64,000 nt of DNA from Cercis canadensis (taxonomy: Eukaryota > Streptophyta > Magnoliopsida > Fabales > Fabaceae). The stretch is from NCBI GenBank assembly GCA_003255065.1, contig QAOA01001167.1, positions 52,496-116,495 on the forward strand, in the 5' to 3' direction. Position 1 is the first letter of the stretch. Each line of letters opens with the position of its first letter. This document shows, one piece after another, positions 48,040-59,730 of this stretch. Made by a program: the position numbers and the translations under genes. Below the pieces are notes generated by a model. The model was not told the DNA's origin. It searched no databases and saw only the letters and a program-made list of their open reading frames with translations.

Positions 48040-51000
48040 ATGGCAGATCAAAGTGCAAGTTCTGGATTGTCATTTTGTGAATCTGGGAATCCCACTCTTC
48101 CAACATTTGGTCAGGCTTTGACAGTCAAACTCGATCGTGGAAATTTTCTGATCTAGAGGAATCAATTGCTGAATATCGTCATTGCAAATGGCTATGAAGA
48201 GATTCTTGATGGATCACAGTCATGTCCTCCAAGATTCATTACATCAAATGAAGGAAATTTGGTGCTCAATCCAGATTTCACTTTCTAGCAGAGAAAGAAT
48301 CGCTTGGTGATGAGTTGGCTCTATGCTTCCCTAACTGAGCCAATCATGGCACAAATCATGTCATATAATACAGCTTCTGACATTTGGAAGTCTCTAGCAA
48401 AAAGCTTTGCTTGCACCTCAAGGGCAAGAATCATGGAACTCATGCTAAAACTACAAACTACCAGGAAAGGTAATCTTGGACTATGGGAATATATGCTGAA
48501 AATTTGAAATATCTGTGATAATCTTCGAGCAATTAGAGAAAATGTGACTGAAGATGATCAGATTATGGCTGTTCTCAGTGGTCTATGACCTGAGTATAAC
48601 TCAGTTGTCGCTCCTCTCAGCTTTGCAACAATGTCTATAGAAACATTGCAAAGTCATCTTCTTGGTTTTGAAGGAAGATTAGAGAGACAGAGGTCTGTGG
48701 ATGAACAAATCCTAGTTCAGGCAAATGCAGCAACGTTTAATCAAGTTGCAGGAAAGAGAAGATTCAATGGCAATTCGAGTTCTCATGCTGGGAATGGAAA
48801 TGCTCCAACTAGGCATTTTTCCAGCCAAGGTGGCCAATTCAGAAAGAACAAAAATGACAATGGAGCAAACCAGAAGTCTCTATGTCAAATCTGTCACAAA
48901 CCAGGACATGTAGCAGTGGATTGTTGGCATTGTTTTGACAATAATTATCAGCCAAAACCTGCTACCAATTCCACACAGAATCAAGAACCACAAGCCTTCA
49001 TGGCTACAACCTCAAATGTTGAAGATACACCATGGTTTTTGGACACTGGTGCAACACACCATGTCACAGCGGATCTTGGCAATCTCTCTCTCCATAATCC
49101 TTTTGCTGGAGATGAAGGAGTCACTGTAGGAAATGGTAAGAGTCTAACTATTCACAACACAGGTACTACATCCATTTCAATAGCTAAAAGACCTTTATTA
49201 CTTAAAAATGTGTTGCACGTTCCAAAGATAACTGCAAATTTGGTTAGTGTAAGAAAATTATGTCAAGATAATGGTGCCTATGTAGAGTTTTATCCCTCTT
49301 GCTTTCTTGTGAAGGATCTGACAACTCGAGAGGTCCTACTCCAAGGAAGAATTGATCAAGGATTATACAAAGTCATGACTGGACTTACTGCAGGAAGCAT
49401 TTCTCATTCAGTTCATGCTAAAGCTTTTCAAGTTTTCAGTATAGATTCTAATAAATTTGTCTCACAATTACAATTGTGGCACAATCGATTAGGCCATCCT
49501 AATCTTGATGTAATCAACAGAGTTATGGCCAAGAGCAAACTAGCTAGGTTTTCTTTCAATAAGACACCTATCTGCAGCTCTTGTCAATTGGCAAAAAGCC
49601 ATAAGCTGCCCTTTGTAAGGTCTATAACTAGATCAATGAAACCTTTTGAGTTGATTCATGCTGATCTTTGGGGATCTCCCTCATGCAAATCTGTTAATGG
49701 AGCTTGTTATTTCCTATTATTGATTGATGACTTTAGTCATTTTTCTTGGCTTTATCTTCTGCATTCTTAGTCTGATGCATTAGTTATGTTCACAAGATTT
49801 CAAGCTATGGTTGAACGCCAGTTTGATTGCAAAATCAAAACTGTTCAGTCTGATTTTGGAGGAGAGTTTGTGAGTTTCACTCAGCTAGTGCAATCACTAG
49901 GTATGGAGCACAGGTTCTCTTGTCCATATACACCTCAACAGAATGGTATTGTTGAAAGGAAGAACATGCATGTGGTGGAAACTGGGCTATCTCTACTTAC
50001 TACTGCAGGTATTCCTACCAAATACTGGCCATTTTCTTTCCAATCAGCTGTCTATCTTATTAACAGACTCCCCACTGGAGTTCTGAATCATAATTCCCCA
50101 TATGAGCTGGTATATCAGAAAATACCAGAGTTTACTCAACTTAAGGTGTTTGGCTACTTGTGTTTCCCTTGCCTACGACCCTACAGAACTCATAAACTCC
50201 AAGATAGATCTGCTATTTGCTGTTTCTTAGGCTATAGTAATAAGCACAAAGGTTTTCTTTGCTTGGATATGACTTCCAAACGTATATACATTTCCAGGCA
50301 TGTGGTGTTTGTCGAAACTATTTTTCCATTTTAAGTTCCTTCCACAGATTTCTCTCATAACTCCTCTCAATGTCATGTTCCTATTGTTCTTTCTCCCACA
50401 CCATCTTTGTCTCAAGCACCTTGTTCACCCTCCCTATCTCCTCCTAATGCTTCCCTCACAGATAGTCCTAGAGACATTACTAGTTCTTCTCCTATTTCTA
50501 CTGCCTCAGATAATGCATCATCCCTTCCTTCAGCTCCCATTGTTTCACCATTAGTTGCTCCTGCTATGCCTACCTCCAGAGTCATTACCCGCAGCTAGAA
50601 TGGCATTTTTAAACCTAAGGTTTATACCACTGCCTATGGTCTTGTTCCTCCTGAACCATCCACCTACACTCTAGCCAGTAAGTCTCCTAAATGGATTGAT
50701 GCCATGACTGCTGAGTATACAACATTACAAGCTAACAGAACCTGGGATCTTGTTCCTTGTCCTACTGGTGAAAACATAGTTGGCTGCAGGTGGATTTACA
50801 AGCTCAAATATAAACCAGATGGCTCTATTGAGAGGTTTAAAGCCTGTTTAGTTACTCAAGGTTTCACTCAAACCTATGGCATTGACTACTTTGACACTTT
50901 CAGTCCAGTTGTGAAGCCAACCACCATTTGCACTATGCTCACCATTACACTCTCTCATAATTGGCCAATTCAGCAATTGGATGTCAATAATGCATTTATG

Positions 51001-52213
51001 AATGGTGACTTGCAGGAAGAGGTTTATATGAAACAGCCTCAGGGGTTTGAGAATGCCTCTTACCCTCATCATGTTAGCAGACTTCGTAAGGCTCTCTATG
51101 GCTTGAAACAAGCACCTAGAGCTTGGTTTAATAAGCTGAAACTTACTTTACTACAGTGGGGCTTCAAGTGTACTGTCTCTGATAGTTCTCTTTTCTACTG
51201 GAGTGGTGCTTTATTTGTTAGTATATGTTGATGACATCATACTAACTGGTTCTAGTCTTGCTCTCATACAGAAACTTGTCACCTCTCTCAATTCTGCATT
51301 TTCTTTAAAGGATTTGGGAGCTCTTCATTATTTTCTAGGCATTGAAACTATCAGAATGTCTCAGCAGCTACATTTGTCCCAAGCCAAATACATTACTGAT
51401 CTCCTTCATCAAGCAGGATTGGAGAATGCCAAACCAGCCCCTACTCCAATGGTCAGTAGTCAAGTTTTGTCCATTTCTAATAGAACCTTATTATCTCAAC
51501 CTCTGGTTTACAGAAGCTTGGTAGGTGCTCTTCAGTATTGCACCATCACTAGGCCTGATATTGCCTATTCAGTAAACAAACTTTGCCAGTTTATGAGTGC
51601 CCCCACTGATATCCATCTTTAGGCTGCCAAACGAGTGCTGAAGTATCTCAAAGGAACACTGACGTATGGTCTCCTCATTCCTAAGTCACAACAGCTGCCC
51701 TTGGTTGCATACTCTGATTCAGACTGGGCTGGCTGTCCTAATGACAGACGCAGCACCAGTGGCCATGCTGTTTTCCTTGGCTCTAGTCTAATCTCTTGGA
51801 CTTCAGGCAAACAAAAGGTGGTAGCTCGCTCAAGTACTGAAGCTGAGTACAGGCCTTTAGCCAATGCCACCTCTGAATTACTTTGGCTGCAATCTCTACT
51901 TCAGGAACTCAAGTTGCCTCTGGCTTCTGCTCCTCTGCTGCTCTGTGATAATTTGAGTGCAACCTTTCTTGCAGTTAATCCTGTCTTGCATGCAAGGACA
52001 AAGCATATTGAGATTGATTGCCATTTTGTCCAAGAACAAGTTCTCAACAAAACTCTCAAACTTTGTCATGTTCCCTCTTCTGATCAGTTGGCAGACATCC
52101 TCACCAAGCCTTTGTCCATCAAGCTTTTTCTGTCCAATCGCAACAAACTCAATGTGCTACCTCGCACCTTGTGTTTGAGGGGGGATGTTAGACTACAAAC
52201 AGATCATGGATGA
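48040..52213 (+). pseudogene. gag-pol of copia element 2, inactivated by stops
   Basis: Gag begins with the ATG at 48040 and has in-frame stops at 48154, 48286, 48505 and 48586. Further on: CCHC knuckle CQICHKPGHVAVDC, protease DTGATHHV, integrase from HNRLGHPNLDV to CSSCQLAKSHKLP with QNGIVERKN, reverse transcriptase QLDVNNAFMNGDLQEEVYMK and YVDDIILTG, and RNase H DSDWAGCPNDRRSTSG and RTKHIEIDCHFV. Other breaks include a stop near 49768, stops after 50330 and near 50596, a frameshift near 51225 just before YVDD, and a stop near 51620. Confidence 0.93.
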
Positions 52214-52577
52214 TGTGTTCATTAAGCTGACGTGTCATTTCAGTTATAAGAATTCTGTTATAAGCATTATAGCTGTCATTGGACAGCTGTCATAGAAGTT
52301 AGTCATTTTGTTAGCAGTAATAGCTTCTAGAGAAAGGCTAAGTAGAATCTGGCTTCTATATATTCTGAGCTAGGGATTGTATCATTCATTGAATTCATTT
52401 TTCTCATTACAAAGATAATACAGAATAGATTCTCTTCATCATTCTTTTCTCTTTCTGATATGTTCATTCTGCAGAACTTCTTCAGTTCTGCATAATCTAT
52501 GTTTACTTCTCTTCTTGATCTCCTTCTTGATTCATCTTGCTCGACTCATCAATCCCTGATCATTCAGAAGTTTCACA
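52186..52577 (+). repeat. 3' LTR of copia element 2
   Basis: 392 bp, the longer copy. The gag-pol frame reads a few codons into it. Confidence 0.95.
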
Positions 52578-53677
52578 ACTAGCCCACATGACAAAGCCCC
52601 CAGCATCTTCAATCCTCCGCCTCTCATTAGTTTGATCTGGCTTATGATCTCGAGAAACAGCAATGGCTAAAGGAAACCACAAAAGGAAGTGCCACATTAA
52701 TTATATACAAAGGTTTGACTAACTTTCTTAGAACAAATGCATTAGGAATGGACAAAAAAACTAAAAATTATGAACTAAATAATAAACGGAAGATAGTTTA
52801 TGACATTTTAATTACTCTAATGAGATGGTTATTAAATACCCTAATACATAAATTTGCCTCAAAATGGGTGGCTAGAATTTCGAGATTAGGAAGTGGAGAA
52901 AACTAAAATATGAATCATACAAAAAAAGCATAGGGCTGAGATCATATAGAAAGCTCCAGACCCTTTGACAGCGAGAAGAATCAGTTCTTGGTGCATCAAA
53001 ATTATATCAGTAATAATATGAATGAGTATAAAATGCCAGTAGCCTTACCATTACCACCCCTACATATAACTGCTCTGGAGTCCCCAACATTTGCAACAAG
53101 CAAACGGTCCCCAACTAGGATGGCAGTGGAAGCAGTTGATCCATCATCCCTGTTTTGGCCATTTTCTGAGTTCAAAAATTCAATGGGTATATGCATCAGC
53201 TGCGGAAAATAAAAGTTTCGCAAGAAAGAACATAGTTACTCTGTGGTTCTTGCAAATTGTAGAACATCAGACAAAAGAATCATATATGAGTATATGCATG
53301 TAGGAAATAGACAAACCTACAGCTGATTTGGTATCAGAAATAAATTTTGGATGTGTGATCAAATTTTAAAAGTTCTGATCAACACCATCAATTCTTGTCT
53401 CATAAAAATCCACCATTGAAGATCTCTTGCAGATAAGTAATTACTTCTTCAACAATAGTAGGATTTAAATCAAAGGATTCCCATTTCAATATTATCTTTA
53501 CCCTATCGCGCATGCTCTAAATTATCAATGGTGCCATGATAGATAACCATTGGCAGAGCTAGGTTTTTGGATTAGGTGGGACAAAATCCAAAGCTATAGG
53601 GGGGATGATATAATATGGGATATGGGGAAAGGACTAAAGGGATGAAAAAAGAAGGCCTTGTCTCCCCCATATGAGAT

Positions 53678-53745
53678 GGGAAACTCTACACTTACCTCCC
53701 TTGATGCCATACTTCTTTGTTCCTCAAAACTGCATTAGAGTCAAG
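53678..53745 (-). pseudogene. Exon-like segment, possible degenerate PP2C 5' exon
   Basis: About 68 bp nearly identical to 58292-58362, ending at a good donor (GGGAG then GTAAGTGTAG) on the minus strand. The encoded CSFEEQRSM weakly resembles the PP2C segment CSFRGKR.(T/S)ME, and it lies upstream of the PP2C exons. The assignment is tentative. Confidence 0.35.
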
Positions 53746-54876
53746 TAAATTTTCCTTATGTTTGTGCTTTTCTGTTTATAAGAAGACAAAGGATCAACGA
53801 AACAGTTCAACGTGGAAAACGTTGAAATGAAATCTCAATGACAAAACAAATGTGTTTCATCAAAAAACAAGACGAGGTAACCTGACAATTAAGGCAACCT
53901 GGCTCGTAGACTATGATCTTGTTTTAGCATAATGCGGACAACGACTATCACTTTTAGATTAAAGTGACATCACATCTATAATGAGGACAACGACTTACCA
54001 TAATGCAAAGCAAAGTCAAGACTTGTTTACATTTTTCACATTTAGTTATACAGTAAAAGACAAAAGGACAGCACCCACACAATTTTTTTTATAAAATATA
54101 ATAACGATATAATCTAAAAAAGTATGTTAAAAAATAATTTTTTTAAATTTACTTTTTAGCATTCTTTTTATATAGTGTCGCTATTACATTTTATAAAAAT
54201 TTGCATGTTCTGATATATACTGGGTGACTTAATTTTTTAAAATCTTCGTAATGATATCAAAATCACACAATAACTCTCATTAGATCTCATGCATAGGTAA
54301 AAGGTGTAGCATAAAAAATAGCATAAATATTCACCTTTCCACATTTAGCAATACAGTAAAAGACAAATAAAAAAAAGGAAAAATTACATGACTCTAGAAG
54401 GGTGAGCTAGATTGTCTTAAGATTGAATGCAAGTACGTAAGTAATTAATGTTTATTAATGCACTTCAATTATTTTATGCAAATAGGTCCGTAGGTAATTA
54501 ATATCAATGCTCAAGAGTATGTGCACCATTCATGTATTAGCTAATGTAATAATCTTCATGCCAAGTTCTGTTATATTGTTTCTTCTAGGTGAGATTTCAT
54601 GTCAATGTTTTTTACGTTTAGCTGTCTCATTCATCGTTTGCCTTTTGGTGTACAGAAAAAGACAAAAAAAATGAAGAATGACTTAACTCAAGCAAGTTGA
54701 TGCTTGGTAAAGAAGGTAAAAATTGAATAGGTGGGAGGGCTACTAATATTTCCTTCAAACTTTTTATTTAACTTAAATAGCACTTGTTTTAAGGCTTATA
54801 ACGAACCAAATTAAAGTAATTTCATATGAATAAAAAAATAGTTAAAAGTAACTAAAATATATGAATTAGACTATAA
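53746..54876. other. Spacer with dispersed repeat copy B
   Basis: Non-coding. 54345-54455 is the partner of the repeat next to the assembly gap (25274-25395). A shorter related piece lies near 54040-54065. Confidence 0.55.
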
Positions 54877-54945
54877 AAAAAATTTCAACAAAATTTTTTA
54901 ATTCCAATGAAAAATTTCCATTGAAATTTTTGTTGAAATTTTTTA
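54877..54945. repeat. Short perfect-stem inverted repeat (hairpin)
   Basis: AAATTTCAACAAAA on the left pairs with TTTTTGTTGAAATTT on the right, and the inner CAATG pairs with CATTG. It lies at the edge of the duplicated PP2C block. Confidence 0.6.
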
Positions 54946-55783
54946 TTTTTTATTATTATTATTTATTTTTAAAAATTAATAGTTATTTATTTTTAAAATT
55001 TTAATTTTTTTAATTTTTACTTTTCTTTTAAAAAAGACTAGTTTTAAGATTTCTAAATTTTCTTTGTACAACCTCAAAATTTACCCACAAAAGCTGTTAG
55101 TCCACATTTTTAACTTGAATTTTAAATTCGACTGAATATATAAAACTCTATATATACACAATTAACTATATTTTGCCATACAATATGCAAAAGACTTTTA
55201 TAGCAAGTAAAATATCTTAATAAGTTCAATAAAGTGATACTTTCTTATAAACTCAAAAAAAAAAAAATTAAAACAGGGGATCAAATTAAACAATTTAAAG
55301 TCACACAAAACTTGCACTCGCTTACTACTGATTTTCTTAACATTATGAAAAAAAGATGATTTGTCCATCTAAATTTAAGCATCATCTACATCGTTGTCTT
55401 TATCTACGTTATCAGCATCAACAGCGTTATCTGCTTCCTCTCTTTCGTCGTCCTCATCAAACAATATCCCATGGCCCATCACTAGCTAGTATAAGAAATT
55501 CCAAAAAGCTGTCAATTTTTTCTTCCTGCAAGTCCATAAACATGATTGTGACTAAAATATACAGAGGAGGAAAACAAAGAAAACAAAAATAAGTTTAAGG
55601 CAAATTGTTCTTGCCCCAAGTCCATTGGCACAATGACTATAATATACCGAGAAGAGGGGAAGGCAAGAAAAACAAGTTTAAGGGCATGTAAAAAAAAAGT
55701 GAGAAAATCAGTCTGGAGATATCTCTGTCACATAGAACCCTTTTGAATGTGAACCATCCAGTAAAGGCTACAACCTGAACAGT
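54930..55783 (-). repeat. Segmental duplication block, copy 2 (contains a second PP2C last exon)
   Basis: Partner of 46610-47446. It holds a PP2C terminal exon at 55457-55525 ([20 protein letters not shown] then IV and a TGA) and its upstream intron. Homology stops at the donor junction of the last PYD1 exon fragment (55782-55785). Both copies share the unusual TTTGATGAGG after the LV/IV codons, so that change predates the duplication. Confidence 0.88.
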
Positions 55784-57117
55784 ATTTGCCCCAAGAAGAA
55801 TAAATTCAGCAGCATCACTGCCTGTCTCAACACCACCAATAGCAGAAAGAGAATAGTCCCCACCATCAAACTCTGATTTCATCATTTTTGCAATAGTCAT
55901 CACCTTCCCAGGAGTTGAGTATCTGATAATAAAATTTAGACAAATAAGATATCTAAGATGATTCGAAAATCAAGGGAAAACCAGGAATATAATATGAGAG
56001 ACTACAAACTCCTCAACACAATGCTCAGGACATAATGAGTTGAGATAGATTCCCATGACACTCGTGATTGTATTTATAGCAGATACTCCCTCACATCCTG
56101 AACTTAGAGCAACCCTTGCTGGCTATAAACAGAAGCAGAACTAATATTACTTACAGAACCCAAAGCAACAATGCTCTCCATCAGAGACTGACAAAGCGAA
56201 GTTCATCTGCTCACTAGAATTGTAGCACTAGTTCACCAATACATTTCACATGCAAAGAGCCAGAGTGTAGAATGTTTAACTTCTTCTCAGAAGATCATTT
56301 TGGGCAGAAAAAGCCATATACAAGGGCACAATGTTACAAGGTTAAAACTTAAAAGCATGTAAAATCATTTAAGAGTGGCTCATTTCCCAGTTCCTAAGTA
56401 TGTAACATGCATCAAATCCATAAAAAAAAAATGTAGAACAGCTTTTGTGCATGATACAATAGATCTGCTTTCAGTCAGAAAATCAGAAATTTGACTACCA
56501 TTCATAAATTTGATAATGAGCAAGCTTCCACTTGCTTCCAAAACACACTACAACATGATTAAAGTATAAAGGATTTATACATAACCAACCTGTTAAATGT
56601 CAGTGATATTAGGAGTCATCTTAGCCCAAACAGGAACTGTAGCCTTAGCATTTATTCATCCACAAACCAGAAGTGCACAATCTTGCCCAACAGTAGCGCC
56701 CATTTTGCACTCTGGCATACCATGAGGACAGGAGAAATTTATTTCAATTGCATCCTAGAAGAATATCAGGGAAAGTCAGATGTCAGATGTCAGAAGCATT
56801 CCAAGTGAGAAAAGGATTATATTTCATGAACTCAGATAAAAACCACATCTTACAACTCCAGTTTTCTCAACTCGATCAATCAGCAACTGCCAAGTAGCTT
56901 TATTATACTCCTCCATAATTGAAGCAATGAGAATTCTATCTGGATATTCATACTTCAGTTGTTTAAACACTTTCAGCATAGTTTCCAGCGGCCTATCACT
57001 AATGAATTCAATATTCTCCCAACCTATTATTTCTCCTTTGGCAGATCCATTTGAACCTGGCCTTAGTGGTGCATGACGTGGAGTAACGTTTATTACTTTG
57101 GCCGCATCAAGTGACAC
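55784..57117 (-). pseudogene. PYD1: Dihydropyrimidine dehydrogenase (PYD1) pseudogene, middle exons only
   Basis: Plastid NADPH-dependent enzyme of the first step of uracil and thymine breakdown. Exons: 56854-57117 (VSLDAAKVINVTPRHAPLRP, then ISDRPLETMLKVFKQLKYEY and ILIASIMEEYNKATW), 56590-56754 (DAIEINFSCPHGMPECKMGA and INAKATVPVWAKMTPNITDI), about 56011-56122 (PARVALSSGCEGVSAINTI) and 55784-55922 (KVMTIAKMMKSEF then SAIGGVETGSDAAEFILLGA). Damage: TGA in place of the Trp of VCGWINA, a nearby two-residue deletion, TAA at the end of that exon, no GT donor after CVEE, and a deletion between YSTPG and KVM. The 5' exon with the transit peptide and the C-terminal region (VCTGVMMHGYG onward) are absent. 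At its 3' end it is joined to a duplicated PP2C 3' end. Confidence 0.9.
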
Positions 57118-58291
57118 CTATCAAGAAACATATCAGATCCCATGGTGAGCTTTCAACAGGGATAACACAAGTGCATTAGCAGTATATAGGTTTACTACAA
57201 GGAAACTACTACTTCCAGCAAAAGCAAACAATAAATATAATATCACAAACAGGATTGAGGAATTTCAACCTAAGTGGAAATTTTGTCAAATACACATATA
57301 TATAACAGCTGAATGAATGCAAACAAGGATTTTCATATACAAATAGGGATACAGGGGCTTCTTATGCATGCTTTACTAACCAGATATACAGAAAATTGTT
57401 GCAGATCAGGGCTCTAAACAAAAAAAACGGTTGAGAACCTAAAGCTTAAAAAATAACAAGCCATTGCATTCACAAAGAAAAATACTAATTACACCAATGG
57501 ATAGTTTTATTTCATTTGAGAACAAATGGAATAAGTATTCCCGATAGTACTAAGACTCTAGAATTAAGCCAGTCAGGAAACTAACTAACAAACAAATTCT
57601 AATAGAATTTTTCAATTCTTAAATAACACATGCAATTATTAGAATACAGGTCTACAAATTATTAGAAATAACAACACCACAAGATACAACATTACTCCTA
57701 AACCAGAATCAAAGTATCCTCCAAACCATGAAGTATAATTCCTAACTTACATTACATGTTATGCGGTTCCCATGCATCAATAAAACAGTTTGCTTCAAAT
57801 TGTTAATAGCAAGATCCTTTTACTAACCACTTCATTTTGATAACATGAAAGTCTATATACTTATAGGCACAAAAGAACATGTGGCTTTCCGAATTTGGCG
57901 TCTAGTACATCCTCAGGAAATAAAATGTTCAGACATCTAATACCCTGTTGAATGTTCTATTACGGTATTCTCCTGTTAGGCTAATTATCCTGAATAGAAT
58001 ATCAGACGCAGATATAGAAAAGGATAAACAGAGGAGACATCGTTATTGAAAGAAAGAAATCTAGAAGTCAAACTTGATGACAAACTCCAATTCACCAACA
58101 TAAATCTGCCATAGTCAGAGTTGAACCATGCAGAAGAGAAGGAGAAAGAATCAAGCAAACTACAATAATTAACATTCATGTTTTAGAAAAACAGACCATA
58201 AAAGTGTAAAAGGTTTACTCTTTGGTTATTGAAAGGCCATGATCATGAAAATTAACATATTGAAAAGAAGCTAATACAAGGGTGGGGACGG
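57118..58291. other. Spacer upstream of the PYD1 fragment
   Basis: No PYD1 first exon or other gene recognised. Confidence 0.5.
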
Positions 58292-58362
58292 TATGCGATG
58301 GGAAATTCTACACTTACCTCCCTTGATGTCATACTTCTTTTTTCCTCAAAACTGCATTCATT
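58292..58362 (-). pseudogene. Second copy of the exon-like segment of 53678-53745
   Basis: Nearly identical to 53678-53745, including the donor GTAAGTGTAG on the minus strand; here the frame has CSFEEKRSM. If it is a PP2C exon, the PYD1 fragment lies between the 5' and 3' parts of a duplicated PP2C gene. Confidence 0.35.
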
Positions 58363-59498
58363 AGACTTTCGATTATGTTTCCAAGGCATGTGATTGCAGT
58401 CTTCACACTAAGCTCCAAAGGACTGCAATACAAATCAAACTTTTGTTTTTTGCTTTTAAAATTGATCTTTGCTGATGATTTGTGGATCTAATGGTATTCC
58501 TGCTGCTTACATATAGTAATTAGGGTGTTGCATGTAATGGTTATATTCCCGGAGTCTTTTATCTGAATAACGATGTTTTGCAAACTATTTACTCAAATGT
58601 TAATGTTATGAAAGTATTTATCAATCTACTGATGCTTTTTGAAAGCATAACAAAAAGCTACAACAGAATAACTTTAAATTGTTGAAACACAAGTTTTTTC
58701 AACATCCCTAAATAAAAAAAGCTAAGAAAATCTATAGAAGATAAGCTGAACAATGCCTTGATGCTATTGATGAAATTATAAATAGAAAACACAGAAAAGG
58801 GCAGGATTAACCCTTAAATAAGAAATGCCCAGCCGTGTTCATTGGGAAGATTCATGGATCTGGCTGCCAGCGCAACCACATAACTATCCCATCTAATGGC
58901 AGGTATCTTCTCAGCAGTTGAGATAAAGTGCAGGAAATAACTCCAAAGGAAGAATCACAAACTAGAGATTTTAAAAATAGCAGTAAAACCCCTTGATGTA
59001 GACAAGAAAAGTCAATTATTCAACAAAAGTTTACATCAATATCTTCAACCAAACATCCGTAGGACTTAAATTAAATGATGAAATATCATATTCATACTTC
59101 CAAACAATAAAAAAAGCGCATCCAAAATATGCTTACAATACTACTTTGACTAATTTCTTATTGGTACGATCTTAGGCCCATTTACATTGACATAAAGCAA
59201 AGAATGCAATGGCTTTCTGAAGTTACTGTCAAAGTTAATTTGTTGTAAGCTCTAATAGATTTAAAGAATCAAAGACAAAATAAAATATTGACGTCTAAAT
59301 CCACAGCACCACTACACAAAGAGGTTCAACTTGTTCAGGCAATAAGGGAAGCCATCTTGATATGGTCAATGACTCAACGTGGGCAACTGGAAAATAAAAA
59401 TAAGAATAAAAAGAATGAGAAATTTAGTTTATTACACCTCTGGTCTCTTTATCAGCCCCAAGGTTTTGAAGTAAGGAGAAAACAGAGAACAAAAGCTT
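58363..59498. other. Spacer, no gene seen
   Basis: AT-rich sequence with no recognisable exon or repeat. Confidence 0.5.
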
Positions 59499-59597
59499 CT
59501 AGCAATCAAAATCTATATAGGAAGCTTGGTCACTGACATTGTTAGAAACACCAAGATTTTGTTCCTCCGTTTTTGCACTGTCGATTTGCTTTGCCAT
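59499..59597 (-). pseudogene. Short N-terminal-like coding fragment, unassigned
   Basis: An ATG at 59597 opens a 32-codon frame (MAKQIDSAKTEEQNLGVSNN ... YIDFDC) ended by TAG at 59499. The ending FDC recalls the start of the RING motif (FDCNIC) of plant RMA-type E3 ligases, but no RING follows. It may be a remnant first exon. Its upstream side abuts the hAT-type element at 59731. Confidence 0.25.
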
Positions 59598-59730
59598 AGA
59601 ACTGAAACCTGAAAACGCCACCGCTTGCCACAGGAAAACGCTGCAAGCCACCGGAAAAAGCCTCACACCTCCAAAGTTCGAAGCTTGAAGAACATGGAGA
59701 AGGAAGCTAGGTCTCTTGATCAAGGAACTA

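Larger units (their letters stand above)
47668..52582 (+). mobile_element. Ty1/copia LTR retrotransposon 2 (4.9 kb, coding region decayed)
   Basis: Element 47673-52577. LTRs are 348 bp (47673-48020, with an internal deletion of about 45 bp) and 392 bp (52186-52577), both starting TGTTAGACTACAAACAGATC and ending GAAGTTTCACA. The primer-binding site TGGTATCAGAGC at 48021-48032 matches the initiator methionine tRNA 3' end. The purine tract GTTTGAGGGGGGA precedes the 3' LTR. The flanks ACCAG and ACTAG differ by one base, consistent with a mutated 5-bp duplication. Inserted opposite to the PP2C gene, at an exon-intron junction. Confidence 0.95.
47112..53385 (-). pseudogene. Protein phosphatase 2C pseudogene split by copia element 2
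   Basis: PP2C of the plant type related to PP2C59/WIN2. Exons in order: about 53317-53375 (NLITHPKFISDTKSAV), 53049-53199 ([20 protein letters not shown] then [13 protein letters not shown]), 52578-52666 ([20 protein letters not shown] then DAGGFVMW), about 47490-47588 ([20 protein letters not shown] then [10 protein letters not shown]) and 47112-47180 ([20 protein letters not shown]). Damage: a stop in the first fragment, a frameshift after DAYTH, copia element 2 at the donor end of the third exon, no AG acceptor before TWRVGG, and TGA soon after GLWD. Past that stop another frame encodes an Asp/Glu-rich tail. No 5' exons with the start codon were found, apart from a possible degenerate one at 53678-53745. 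Not functional. Confidence 0.9.
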
